A stretch of 40,069 nucleotides of DNA from positions 1 through 40,069 of IMG/VR virus record IMGVR_UViG_3300039206_000080; one strand, written 5' to 3'. Made by a program: the position numbers and the translations under genes. The first letter of the stretch is position 1. Each line of letters starts with the position of its first letter. The notes beneath the pieces were generated by a model, which did not search any database, was not told the origin of the DNA, and saw nothing but the letters and a program-made list of their open reading frames with translations. This DNA comes from a virus. Shown here one piece after another: positions 17,061 through 23,526 of the stretch.

Positions 17061-18536
17061 TTAGCGTCTCCCAATTGGGCGCAGTGGTCTAGGGATTACG
17101 GTATTCGTTGACTTTCCAATATCCCCTATGTTAACAGAATATCTCCGCATCATATAGGCATAACGAACGGCATCTAGCAAATCGTCCCTAGTCTTGACGA
17201 TTCTGCCCTTTTCGTTGCGGTGATACTGGCGCACCTCATCCATTAATTCAGGCTGTCCTTTGAATATCTTGAACTTACCCTTGGACATCATATCGCGGAT
17301 TTCGTATATGCCTTGCTCGACTGAGTTGCCGCCACCAGTAGAGCCACCCTTACCGTCTGGAATGGTGGGCCATGAGGCCATTGACGGCAACATACTGAAG
17401 CCAGCCATAGCATAGTGCTGCTTCTGCTGAGTGGCATCGTCGCGGCCTTTCTCGTGCTGTAGGCCATCATGCGGCCATGCCACAGGGGTTTGCCCTACCC
17501 ACGACTTAACAGCGCCCCACGCCTCGTTTGCTGAGACTCTGGACGCCTTCCAAGAATTAGTAATGTATATAGCATCGTTATCGCGGTCATAAGCCAGTCT
17601 GATAAACGACTGAGGATGGTCATAACCAAAGTCCATACCACAAATAACACCCCAGTGATTGGGGATAGGGAACGGGTCGCACTCAATAAACTCGTCGCCT
17701 ATATCGTAGATGCGGCCATGCCCCAGCATTGGTACGCCTTTAGTCCGCATGTCGCGCTGGTGTGCTGGAAAGGACTCTAACAGCTTCTCTTTGACTAGCT
17801 CGTCTAGATGCGGCGCATCATCCCATCCTTTCTGCATGAAGTGCTGGCTTTGCCCTGGCTCATCCATGAACTTAATAACCAAATCGGTGCGGCCATTCTC
17901 AGGCGTGAACGTCAGTATGCCTCGCCCACCTTTGCCGCCGTCGCCTGTAGCTGTACGTGTTAACACCTGCGGGTATATAGCTGCGTCCTTGGGTTCTTCG
18001 TCGATGTGATACCAGTCTACAGAGTCGCCCATTAATGCGTGCTGGCCCTGAGAGTATGACCAAAATTGGCACGTCGAGACTTGGCCGCTCTTATGCTTGA
18101 CTCTAACCTCTCGCATCGCTTTAGGCGTTCCGCTCATAGCCTTCCAGTCAACAATACGGTCAGGCGGTATTAGCCCATCAACCCACTCGTCACCCTGCCT
18201 ATGACCAAAGATAGCCGATTGCAACAGGTCGCGGGTCTTCTCGCCAGAATACCCAAGGCACCAGATAAGCGGGGCATTTTCAAAACGATACCCTTCCCAG
18301 TCGTCGGGATAGTCGCCAAGCAGGTGTATAGCGTCGATGTACGTGCCAGTGTAGGTCTTGCCTATCCTGTTAGCAGCACAAAGACAAACAGCCTCATAAG
18401 AGGCCGTTTTAGCGTTGAACTCCTTTTGCCACGGGTATAAGTGGTCGTGCAGAGTTTTATATCTGTTCTGCTTTATCCGCTTCGCCTTTTCCTGAAGCAG
18501 TTGTAGCAGCTTTATCTTATCCGCCCGCGTCGTCAT
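17061..18536 (-). CDS. Terminase large subunit
   Basis: This 491-residue packaging motor is of the P22 gp2 / Sf6 size class. ATPase motifs are Walker A AANRIGKT (about 54-61) and Walker B VDWYHIDEEP (about 173-182), with the coupling motif TFTPENG (about 209-215). The RNase H-like nuclease has GMDFGYDHP (about 300-308) and a C-terminal DDLLDAVRYAYM. It overlaps terS by 20 bases, as usual for a paired terminase. The subtype suggests headful (pac) packaging, in line with a circularly assembling contig. Confidence 0.95.
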   Translation of the reverse strand: MTTRADKIKLLQLLQEKAKRIKQNRYKTLHDHLYPWQKEFNAKTASYEAVCLCAANRIGKTYTGTYIDAIHLLGDYPDDWEGYRFENAPLIWCLGYSGEKTRDLLQSAIFGHRQGDEWVDGLIPPDRIVDWKAMSGTPKAMREVRVKHKSGQVSTCQFWSYSQGQHALMGDSVDWYHIDEEPKDAAIYPQVLTRTATGDGGKGGRGILTFTPENGRTDLVIKFMDEPGQSQHFMQKGWDDAPHLDELVKEKLLESFPAHQRDMRTKGVPMLGHGRIYDIGDEFIECDPFPIPNHWGVICGMDFGYDHPQSFIRLAYDRDNDAIYITNSWKASRVSANEAWGAVKSWVGQTPVAWPHDGLQHEKGRDDATQQKQHYAMAGFSMLPSMASWPTIPDGKGGSTGGGNSVEQGIYEIRDMMSKGKFKIFKGQPELMDEVRQYHRNEKGRIVKTRDDLLDAVRYAYMMRRYSVNIGDIGKSTNTVIPRPLRPIGRR

Positions 18537-18936
18537 TCTTCATCTTTGCAATCATCGCGTCTAGCTCTGCGTCTGATAGATTTGATACGTTGCCGGAATG
18601 CTCAACGTGCTGGCGTTCGCCGTATTTCTTGGGTTTCATCTTAACGGCAGTCCACTTATAACCGTCAATTGCCACCCTTGCGGCGTTAGGATCGTACTCA
18701 CCACTTAATGCCCCATCCGCAACATGTGCAATCTTATCTGCATAAGCGTCGCCAGATTCTTCTTTGGCCCGCGCATATTGGTCAAGAAACGCAGGATGAA
18801 CGCGCATCCAAGTAAATAAAGTCTGCCTGCTAGGAAAGTCATCGTCCTTGCAAATACTATGCATAGACTCCCCTGCTGATAGCCTACCGCAAATAATGTC
18901 AGCTAGCTCCGGTGTGTAATCAGTTGGCCTCGCCAT
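18517..18936 (-). CDS. Terminase small subunit, Sf6 gp1-like
   Basis: The 139 residues open with RPTDYTPELADIICGRLSAG followed by SMHSICKDDDFPSRQTLFTWM, the N-terminal DNA-binding helix-turn-helix typical of Sf6-type small terminases. The middle has ARAKEESGDAYADKIAHVAD and ends with MKPKKYGERQ, also typical. It recognises the packaging site and activates TerL. The pac site itself may lie within or near this gene but cannot be located by eye. Confidence 0.92.
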   Translation of the reverse strand: MARPTDYTPELADIICGRLSAGESMHSICKDDDFPSRQTLFTWMRVHPAFLDQYARAKEESGDAYADKIAHVADGALSGEYDPNAARVAIDGYKWTAVKMKPKKYGERQHVEHSGNVSNLSDAELDAMIAKMKNDDAGG

Positions 18937-18937
18937 A

Positions 18938-18979
18938 CTATTTCCCGTAACCCTTTGATTTCTTACTCTTCTTGGTCAT
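18938..18979 (-). CDS. Possible 13-residue lysine-rich minigene
   Basis: ATG 18979 follows GGAG at five bases and opens a 13-codon frame (MTKKSKKSKGYGK) that ends at TAG two bases before the terS start. It overlaps the 3' end of the preceding membrane-protein gene in another frame. The strong Shine-Dalgarno and the tight fit between two genes argue for translation. It could be a coupling leader for terS rather than a functional peptide. Confidence 0.3.
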   Translation of the reverse strand: MTKKSKKSKGYGK

Positions 18980-19139
18980 AAACGCTCCAATTATCTCCGC
19001 TCTTTCTATGCCCATTCCAGTCTTTGACAAGCCAAAGCACCGTAGTTCGCTGCCCTGCCGCATTAATAACAACCCACAACGCTGGCAGAATAACCAAAAA
19101 GCCAGCAAAGGCTAGCGTATCACGTATTAATCTTTGCAT
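18963..19139 (-). CDS. Small single-pass membrane protein upstream of terminase
   Basis: A 58-residue frame from ATG 19139 to TAA 18963: MQRLIRDTLAFAGFLVILPA at the start gives a basic N-terminus and one membrane segment (about 8-27), and the C-terminal half is soluble and charged (KDWNGHRKSGDNWSVYDQEE). It overlaps the upstream gene by 20 bases. The type II topology resembles small phage inner-membrane or spanin-like proteins, but there is no lysis context here. Its function is unknown. Confidence 0.6.
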   Translation of the reverse strand: MQRLIRDTLAFAGFLVILPALWVVINAAGQRTTVLWLVKDWNGHRKSGDNWSVYDQEE

Positions 19140-19311
19140 GCTCCGTTGCCTCTCGCATCATAGCATAGATTGCGGCTTCAATCTTGCTTATCATCCACTT
19201 TGCCTGCCCTGGGTCGACAGAATGAATCAAGTCATCCTCGGCTATCTGCTCTGCCGTTATCGCTGGGTACTCTTCCCGCCAGACCAATGGGCTTACTTGT
19301 TTTGTGTTCAT
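19120..19311 (-). CDS. Small acidic protein, unknown
   Basis: The protein has 63 residues from ATG 19311 (MNTKQVSPLVWREEYPAITA). The frame is open up to 19398, where an earlier start would overlap the ParB-like gene by 14 bases. The 19311 start has only a weak AGGCGG site, so the longer form of 92 residues cannot be excluded. The C-terminal half is a helix (GQAKWMISKIEAAIYAMMREA). No family recognised. Confidence 0.6.
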   Translation of the reverse strand: MNTKQVSPLVWREEYPAITAEQIAEDDLIHSVDPGQAKWMISKIEAAIYAMMREATEHAKINT

Positions 19312-19384
19312 ATCGCCGCCTAGACGTGCATAGATTATGGCTTTAATTATACACGTCGCTGGTGATGTGTATAGGTTATTGTGG

Positions 19385-19738
19385 TTAATCGTCATCATGG
19401 ATGCACGGGCTTGGATTTACCTCGAACCTAACTGCCTTGATCGAGTCTTTACCCTCTATGATGGCCTTCATTATTCGATGCCTGCCATCCAGTACCTCGC
19501 CGTCTTCATCTAATATGATAGGGTAGTTAAGGTCTGCATCCAAAACTGCTCGCATGTGCATGACCATTTCTCTAAGCGAGAGATCATTGTAGCGATAGTA
19601 TATGTTTAGATGATTTAGTGGTATATCAAAAACCTCTAAATCTCTTGATAGCGTGATCAATCTAGCAACAGACCAGCTATTTCTACCCAGTTGAGCCATT
19701 TGCCCATCATCAATTGTGACAAATTTCTCTATCTTCAT
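19385..19738 (-). CDS. ParB/sulfiredoxin-fold small protein
   Basis: In this 117-residue protein residues about 75-108, YPIILDEDGEVLDGRHRIMKA, carry the signature of the ParB/Srx N-terminal fold (I-x-L-D-x-D-G-x-x-x-D-G-R-H-R). Phage members include nucleases, ATP-dependent enzymes and DNA-modification regulators. The domain stands alone without the ParB HTH, so a partition role is unlikely. A very purine-rich Shine-Dalgarno (GGGGGTGGGGGAGT) precedes the ATG, directly after the structured leader at 19754-19901. Confidence 0.78.
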   Translation of the reverse strand: MKIEKFVTIDDGQMAQLGRNSWSVARLITLSRDLEVFDIPLNHLNIYYRYNDLSLREMVMHMRAVLDADLNYPIILDEDGEVLDGRHRIMKAIIEGKDSIKAVRFEVNPSPCIHDDD

Positions 19739-19753
19739 ACTCCCCCACCCCCA

Positions 19754-19901
19754 TTAAAGTGAGTGTGGTGGCCCCGCGCTACTGGGGGCATGTCCGTGTA
19801 TCGGTTTCCCTAGATACCCATTGCAGAACCGTAGCTTTCGGGTATCACGGCCCATCTAGGCTATCTGCCTTTGCCTGTACTATCGCTTTACTCACCACAC
19901 T
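19754..19901 (-). ncRNA. Structured leader-like RNA before the ParB-like gene
   Basis: A 9-bp helix (19762-19770 with 19893-19901) encloses three further stems: 19771-19775/19785-19789; 19794-19798/19846-19850 extended inward by GATACCC/GGGTATC (19813-19819/19840-19846); and AGGC/GCCT (19858-19861/19867-19870). Together they form a compact four-way junction about 25 bases before the start codon of the next gene, as a cis-regulatory leader would. The rest of the gene-free stretch up to 20107 holds further small hairpins. Two short frames (33 codons at 19855-19754, 37 codons at 20001-19888) exist but lack Shine-Dalgarno sites. The strand is inferred from the downstream gene. Confidence 0.5.
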
Positions 19902-20107
19902 GCAAAACACCCGTAAGACGCTTTGCGCTGTAGTGTCCCCCTCTTTCGCCACCAGCGGGGGTACTGGCTTTCTGATGGTTCGGCTTGCAGAATATTACCA
20001 TGCTAGGCGGTTGCTTTACCTATCTATACATAGGCTTGGCGGGAGTGGAGGAAACCAAACACATACCTAACCTAGCTGGGCATCCGTTCTGCCATCGGTT
20101 GTGCTGG

Positions 20108-20305
20108 TTACTTGCCTAGCTTTTCTTTGCGTAAATCCATCAATTCTTTTGCATAAATCGCCATAATGACATGGGATATAGCTAACTGCCACTCGCCTAT
20201 AGCCATAAATACCACTGAAAACACTGCCCAAATCCACATGAATACCCGCTCAGTTTTCCATGAGCTTTCTATAAAATTCAGTTTTGCCTTAATCTTTGCA
20301 ATCAT
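20108..20305 (-). CDS. Small two-helix membrane protein
   Basis: This 65-residue protein has hydrophobic segments at about 22-37 (MWIWAVFSVVFMAIGEW) and 40-51, between basic ends. TTAGGG precedes the ATG at 20305. Genes lie far on both sides: 20306-20503 and 19739-20107 are without clear coding content. It resembles small inner-membrane phage proteins of unknown role. Confidence 0.6.
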   Translation of the reverse strand: MIAKIKAKLNFIESSWKTERVFMWIWAVFSVVFMAIGEWQLAISHVIMAIYAKELMDLRKEKLGK

Positions 20306-20503
20306 ATCCCTAACCCCTAAATTATCAATAAATTCTGTTTAGAACCACTCCCCACCCCGCAGATTCCCCCTGTTAGCGCGTAGACACTAGGCAAGGGCCG
20401 AGGTGGCTTGTGGTGTTACGCCGATAGTCTCAGCGCCTAAAGAACACCCGTACCGCTAAGAGTAGGGTAATGCGTGTGACCGCATTGGAATGGTGGCCGC
20501 CCG
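20306..20503 (-). other. Gene-free segment with hairpins, related to 19.9 kb
   Basis: This 198-base segment has no convincing gene. It contains AATGCG/CGCATT (20469-20486, 6-bp stem) and GGTGTT/AACACC (20412-20417 with 20443-20448) with an inner CGCT/GGCG stem. The 10-mer AACACCCGTA (20443-20452, plus strand) is shared with 19906-19915 in the other gene-free segment. It ends at the RBS of the membrane-protein gene, so it could be a leader RNA. Confidence 0.4.
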
Positions 20504-20728
20504 CTACCGTGTCACGGGATTACAAGCTCGGATATTGCCAACCACCATACCGATGCAGTCTTGGGGCCGTGGCCCATATTTAGCCTCATTCGGATTAAAC
20601 CCGCAAGTTTGGCAATTCCACTCGCCTTGGTGCTCGATAATATCACCCATGCATACACCACCGCCGTCATCGATTTTAAAACATGGATAACTCTCTTGGA
20701 AATCTTCTGGTATATCTTCAAAGCTCAT
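20504..20728 (-). CDS. Small zinc-ribbon-like protein
   Basis: This 74-residue protein starts at ATG 20728 with AAGGGG at proper spacing; the longer open frame upstream has no RBS. It contains CFKIDDGGGVCMGD followed by CQTCGF and a late CIGM/ACNP pair, enough Cys for one zinc site. No family recognised. Zinc-ribbon miniproteins recur throughout this phage. Confidence 0.6.
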   Translation of the reverse strand: MSFEDIPEDFQESYPCFKIDDGGGVCMGDIIEHQGEWNCQTCGFNPNEAKYGPRPQDCIGMVVGNIRACNPVTR

Positions 20729-20810
20729 ATTACCCCTTATTCCCCTTCCCGTTCTTCGTTTCGATGAACCTATAATCCCACAATCCCCCGACCTTGTCCT
20801 ATACTTTGTT

Positions 20811-20836
20811 GTTATAACGAGGTGGTTGCTTATAAC
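20811..20836. promoter_or_regulatory. Inverted repeat in intergenic gap
   Basis: GTTATAA (20811-20817) and TTATAAC (20830-20836) form a perfect 7-bp inverted repeat with a 12-base spacer inside the 214-base gap 20729-20942. Size and AT content fit a dimeric repressor site or a promoter-overlapping operator. I see no other clear element in this gap. Confidence 0.35.
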
Positions 20837-20942
20837 TGTTTTGGTTTGATGCGGGGGTTTAAACCTATTCGGTATCAGGCCAAATCTCATTTTGCAAGTC
20901 CATATAAAAGTCTTCAAGCACTGGCGTGTCCCGCGAACGGGA

Positions 20943-21119
20943 TTAGCGTGATCTTTCGATGTCCGCCCATATACGGGCCACCTGAAATTCACGATTTAAT
21001 ACCGTTAGCCCAATGTGCAGGCGGCGAAGTTTGCCCATCTTTCGGAACCTCACCGAGACAGTAGGCACCAAGTAATAGTCATCTAGCTCTATAACTGCTA
21101 ATCTCCACTTCACTACCAT
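20943..21119 (-). CDS. Small basic protein, unknown
   Basis: The protein has 58 residues from ATG 21119, which follows GGAG at eight bases and lies just after the stop of the HTH gene. It is basic and beta-rich (YYLVPTVSVRFRKMGKLRRLHIGLTVLN). No family recognised. It is the last of the tightly coupled chain that begins near 24.05 kb. Confidence 0.55.
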   Translation of the reverse strand: MVVKWRLAVIELDDYYLVPTVSVRFRKMGKLRRLHIGLTVLNREFQVARIWADIERSR

Positions 21120-21120
21120 G

Positions 21121-21366
21121 TCACAACTCCACTCCCTCGCACTCGGCCCGCACCCACATCGCACAAGCATGGTGCATGTTCTTTGCGCCGATTTTCTGCC
21201 TTGCGTTGACTAGCTGATGCTCGCAAGTGCGTAAACAAACACCCCTATCACGCGCTATTGTCGTTAAGTACTTACCCTTACAAAGCTCAATCAGTATTTC
21301 CCGTTCCGCTGGGCTTAGCTTGGTCGTCGGTATTATCGTTGTCGTCCTTGGTGCTAGTGTTGTCAT
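21121..21366 (-). CDS. LuxR/GerE-type helix-turn-helix protein
   Basis: In this 81-residue protein residues about 16-75 read LSPAEREILIELCKGKYLTT, then IARDRGVCLRTCEHQLVNAR and KIGAKNMHHA, the layout of the LuxR/GerE DNA-binding domain (LTxRExEVL...IAxxL.iS..TVxxHxxni..KL). It lacks a receiver or ligand domain. The first 15 residues are Thr-rich and overlap the preceding gene by about 80 bases. It may regulate late transcription. The start at 21366 has GGGAG at eight bases; 21381 is an alternative. Confidence 0.72.
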   Translation of the reverse strand: MTTLAPRTTTIIPTTKLSPAEREILIELCKGKYLTTIARDRGVCLRTCEHQLVNARQKIGAKNMHHACAMWVRAECEGVEL

Positions 21367-21463
21367 TGCGCTTACTCCCATATAACCGCTCCCACTCGCT
21401 GCGGTATGCGTCTGTCGTTACCCGTGTACGTATCGGGTCGCCTGTGATGTCGTTTCTGCTCAT
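21287..21463 (-). CDS. Small hydrophilic protein overlapping the HTH gene
   Basis: This 58-residue protein from ATG 21463 overlaps the upstream stop (ATGA). The first half is ordered (DPIRTRVTTDAYRSEWERLYG). The second half is low complexity (Asp, Asn, Thr, Lys) and is encoded by the same DNA as the N-terminus of the LuxR-type protein in another frame. The disordered tail suggests it is the younger, overprinted part. Confidence 0.55.
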   Translation of the reverse strand: MSRNDITGDPIRTRVTTDAYRSEWERLYGSKRNDNTSTKDDNDNTDDQAKPSGTGNTD

Positions 21464-21651
21464 ACCTTCTCCCATTGATCCCTAGCCGACCAATTGTACG
21501 GCCTTTTGTACGATTCAGACGCCTTGGCAATTGCCGCATGTGCAAGATCAATACAAGGTTTACATATTACACCAGCGCCTTTGCGCAGGGTGGCGTCTCG
21601 GATTTCGCCCATGTATTGTGTGCATAGTGGGCAGTGATACTTATTGCTCAC
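21460..21651 (-). CDS. Small zinc-ribbon protein
   Basis: The protein has 63 residues with CPLC near the N-terminus (7-10) and CKPC at about 31-34, a standard C4 zinc ribbon, followed by a helical and basic C-terminus. The start codon is GTG in a GTGA overlap with the preceding gene. Likely a nucleic-acid or protein-binding accessory factor. Confidence 0.65.
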   Translation of the reverse strand: MSNKYHCPLCTQYMGEIRDATLRKGAGVICKPCIDLAHAAIAKASESYKRPYNWSARDQWEKV

Positions 21652-21932
21652 CCTAAAGCCCTCTTCCAGAATTTATCTTCGTTATAGTGTGGATCTGCGC
21701 TATCTTGCTTTATCCAGCGGTATACTGCCCATTTATTCCAATGTTCGCAGCTTTCTGCCCCGTCCCATCTTGCATAAAAAAAGTGTGATCCGTCGCTATT
21801 AAGCATTAATGCGTACCCAGCTGGCAGGGTCACTATACCGAGTCGCTTGCTGTAATCAACGCAACCCCAAGACTTTAGCATCTCGACTTCCCTTGCTAGG
21901 GCGGCGGCGTCTAATTCGCCCTCTATAGTCAC
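21648..21932 (-). CDS. Hypothetical protein with aromatic C-terminal half
   Basis: This 94-residue product starts at GTG 21932 in a GTGA overlap, with GGGGAG at six bases. Residues about 3-20 form a helix, and the rest is rich in Trp, Tyr and His (FFYARWDGAESCEHWNKWAVYRW). No family recognised. Confidence 0.6.
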   Translation of the reverse strand: MTIEGELDAAALAREVEMLKSWGCVDYSKRLGIVTLPAGYALMLNSDGSHFFYARWDGAESCEHWNKWAVYRWIKQDSADPHYNEDKFWKRALG

Positions 21933-22102
21933 ATCGTACTCCCCACCAGCTCGCTGGCTGCTTGTCTGTATCTCGCGGCGTGTGCCAAGTTAAGCTTTAC
22001 CGCGTTAATATCGCCAATTACAGCGTAATCATGCGCTACGCTTACATGGTAATCCAGTTTTGTTAGCAGCTCTTGTAGCCTGCCTCGCTGTGTTGGTGTC
22101 AT
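21929..22102 (-). CDS. Small helical protein
   Basis: The protein has 57 residues from ATG 22102 in an ATGA overlap with the winged-helix gene. It is predicted all-helical (GRLQELLTKLDYHVSVAHDY, AVKLNLAHAARYRQAASELV). The longer frame start at 22126 would add residues inside the previous gene and is not preferred. Function unknown. Confidence 0.55.
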   Translation of the reverse strand: MTPTQRGRLQELLTKLDYHVSVAHDYAVIGDINAVKLNLAHAARYRQAASELVGSTM

Positions 22103-22377
22103 AACCTCAACTCCCCAGGCACCCAAGCCTTAGTAATCATCATCGCCCGCATAGACGCTAAATCGCCCTGTGGCGTACTTTCTCGGCTAAGGTATGTCAG
22201 CGTATAGCCTCCCCTTAGAACGGGGTCGCTGCGTGTATCTATGAGCGACTCAGCTATCATCCGATTAAACACTGAGCGACATGTGGTAATACTGAACCCA
22301 GTTAGCGCGGATGCCTCTTGTGCTGTTAGCTCTTGGTTCGCCACTAGTGCGGCGTATATTTTGTCGCGAGTTGTCAT
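22099..22377 (-). CDS. Winged-helix DNA-binding protein
   Basis: In this 92-residue protein the N-terminal 48 residues read as a winged helix: DKIYAALVANQELTAQEASALTG, then FSITTCRSVFNRMIAESLID, and a basic wing. This is the usual form of small phage regulators and of DnaT/replication-adaptor domains. The ATG overlaps the stop of a 26-residue membrane peptide gene (ATGA). Confidence 0.65.
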   Translation of the reverse strand: MTTRDKIYAALVANQELTAQEASALTGFSITTCRSVFNRMIAESLIDTRSDPVLRGGYTLTYLSRESTPQGDLASMRAMMITKAWVPGELRL

Positions 22378-22454
22378 ACAAAAGCCCCACTAACCCCATA
22401 CAGACACACGCAAACCGTGATAATCATCAGCGTTGTTTTTTGTTGTGTGGTCAT
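22374..22454 (-). CDS. 26-residue membrane peptide (second of pair)
   Basis: The frame from ATG 22454 to TGA 22374 encodes MTTQQKTTLMIITVCVCLYG plus six residues: a short polar start and one membrane segment. Both ends are ATGA overlaps with neighbours, so it sits exactly in a translational chain. Too short for homology. It could be a membrane toxin-like or regulatory peptide, or serve only to couple translation. Confidence 0.5.
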   Translation of the reverse strand: MTTQQKTTLMIITVCVCLYGVSGAFV

Positions 22455-22531
22455 ACCATCCCCCCAATCATCGCGCCGATCCCTACGGCCAGTACTATGC
22501 AGATTAATGCTGCTTTAAATTGTGGTGTCAT
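22451..22531 (-). CDS. 26-residue membrane peptide (first of pair)
   Basis: ATG 22531 has AAGGGAG eight bases upstream, a strong site. The product, MTPQFKAALICIVLAVGIGA plus MIGGMV, is almost entirely a Gly-zipper-like membrane helix. Its stop overlaps the start of a second 26-residue membrane peptide (ATGA). Tandem, equal-length, unrelated membrane peptides in one operon are unusual. Confidence 0.55.
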   Translation of the reverse strand: MTPQFKAALICIVLAVGIGAMIGGMV

Positions 22532-22544
22532 GCTATCCGCTCCC

Positions 22545-22721
22545 TTAATCATTAACACACTCCCCGCAATCGGTGCAATAAACATACTGAGACTCACTTG
22601 ACCCATTGCACGATCCGCAAATAGTCCCGTCGTGCATGCCCTCGCCGCTACCGTTACAAGCACCGCACAATCCGCGCTCCGTGTCTTCGTGCTGGCATTC
22701 TTGTTCGTGTTCAGTGTTCAT
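22545..22721 (-). CDS. DnaJ-type zinc-finger miniprotein
   Basis: The 58-residue protein contains CGACNGSG and CGSCNGS separated by ten residues, the CxxCxGxG repeat of DnaJ-like zinc fingers, and a further C-x2-C-x2-C at the C-terminus. A His/Glu-rich N-terminus adds possible ligands. ATG 22721 overlaps the upstream stop (ATGA) and has AAGGGGTGA at good spacing. Probably a small protein- or RNA-binding adaptor. Confidence 0.65.
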   Translation of the reverse strand: MNTEHEQECQHEDTERGLCGACNGSGEGMHDGTICGSCNGSSESQYVYCTDCGECVND

Positions 22722-22963
22722 ATCTCACCCCTTGCCTCAGCTAGTGCTAATCGTCCGTATTCAACTTCCGGACAATCACCTACGAGAGCTTCTAGCGCCT
22801 CGGTTAGTTTTTCAGTTGCTGCGTACAGACGTGGAGCTGCCGCTATTAGGTGGGCGTCTGGTGCTCTGGTGTGGAAAATATCGCATATCCAGCCGCCTAT
22901 CTTTGCAAAGATTATGTGTTGAGCATCATCCACTACCCACGGCCCCTCTGTAAACTTAGTCAT
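22718..22963 (-). CDS. Phage hypothetical with DA(N/H)LIAAAP motif
   Basis: In this 81-residue protein the block APDAHLIAAAPRLYAATEKL is the hallmark of a widespread family of small phage proteins, often with GPW near the start as here (FTEGPWVVDD). Their function is not known; they usually lie in accessory or early operons. GAGAGGG precedes the ATG. Confidence 0.75.
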   Translation of the reverse strand: MTKFTEGPWVVDDAQHIIFAKIGGWICDIFHTRAPDAHLIAAAPRLYAATEKLTEALEALVGDCPEVEYGRLALAEARGEI

Positions 22964-22986
22964 CGCTATTACCCTCTCTCCATCGT

Positions 22987-23385
22987 TTATATGCGCGGAA
23001 ATACATCACGCGGCAGCTCGACGCCACCAATCACCAATTCAACCACCATTTCAGATATTGAATCGACAACCTTCTTCGCTAAATCATCACCTTTAAAATA
23101 AAAGCATTGGATAGTCCTTTTAGCCGAACACTCTTTACCATTGATTTTCGCCCGCAGGCAGTAAATGTAGCAGTCTCCGTACCCATCTTTAAATACTATG
23201 ACCTCGGCACTAAAACCATTGTTCAGGTGGATCGGCGTCCGCGATATAAACCTGTCGCCAGCCGCCTGCTCCATTTCTGCTAGCAACCTCACTGATTCGT
23301 CTGTCGGTGCTCGCTTCTCTATCACGGTCTTGTTTACGCTTACGTGCCTATCTGTACTCGGCATTACTATTGTCTTGTCAAACAT
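22987..23385 (-). CDS. Hypothetical protein
   Basis: This 132-residue protein starts at ATG 23385 in a TGATG overlap with the upstream small gene; a GTG one codon earlier is also possible. The N-terminal third is charged and helical, then a beta-rich core follows (AEVIVFKDGYGDCYIYCLRAKINGKE) and a C-terminal helix (AKKVVDSISEMVVELVIG). No family recognised. Confidence 0.65.
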   Translation of the reverse strand: MFDKTIVMPSTDRHVSVNKTVIEKRAPTDESVRLLAEMEQAAGDRFISRTPIHLNNGFSAEVIVFKDGYGDCYIYCLRAKINGKECSAKRTIQCFYFKGDDLAKKVVDSISEMVVELVIGGVELPRDVFPRI

Positions 23386-23522
23386 CACTCATTCCCCTCT
23401 CTCCACTTTTTAGCACACTTTTCACACCACAATACTGCCGCTGACTCCACTTTTATGCGCCAAGCCTTTGCTAGTTTGCGTATGCAGCGCAGCTGGCGGT
23501 TGTTGGCTTCGGCGGTGGTCAT
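23385..23522 (-). CDS. 45-residue basic protein with CxxC motif
   Basis: The frame runs from ATG 23522 to TGA 23387-23385. The product has a basic helix (NNRQLRCIRKLAKAWRIKVE) and WCEKCAKKW near the end. An AAGG site precedes the start and the stop overlaps the next ATG. Together with Cys 13 the CxxC could hold a metal or form a disulfide. Function unknown. Confidence 0.55.
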   Translation of the reverse strand: MTTAEANNRQLRCIRKLAKAWRIKVESAAVLWCEKCAKKWREGNE

Positions 23523-23526
23523 GGTG

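Noticed and set aside
19759-20070. 103-codon plus-strand frame over the gene-free segment
   Set aside because: There is no RBS, no family resemblance, it opposes the operon direction, and the DNA is better explained by RNA structure.
19739-20503. tRNA or tmRNA in the gene-free segments
   Set aside because: I found no TTCRANY T-loop with matching acceptor stem on either strand.
20504-20992. 162-codon version of the zinc-ribbon gene
   Set aside because: The strong RBS is at 20728, and the upstream extension has shadow-like composition and would overlap another gene.
22451-22663. 70-codon version of the membrane peptide
   Set aside because: The upstream part is out of frame with the DnaJ-type zinc-finger gene, which is clearly coding; only the last 26 codons have an RBS.
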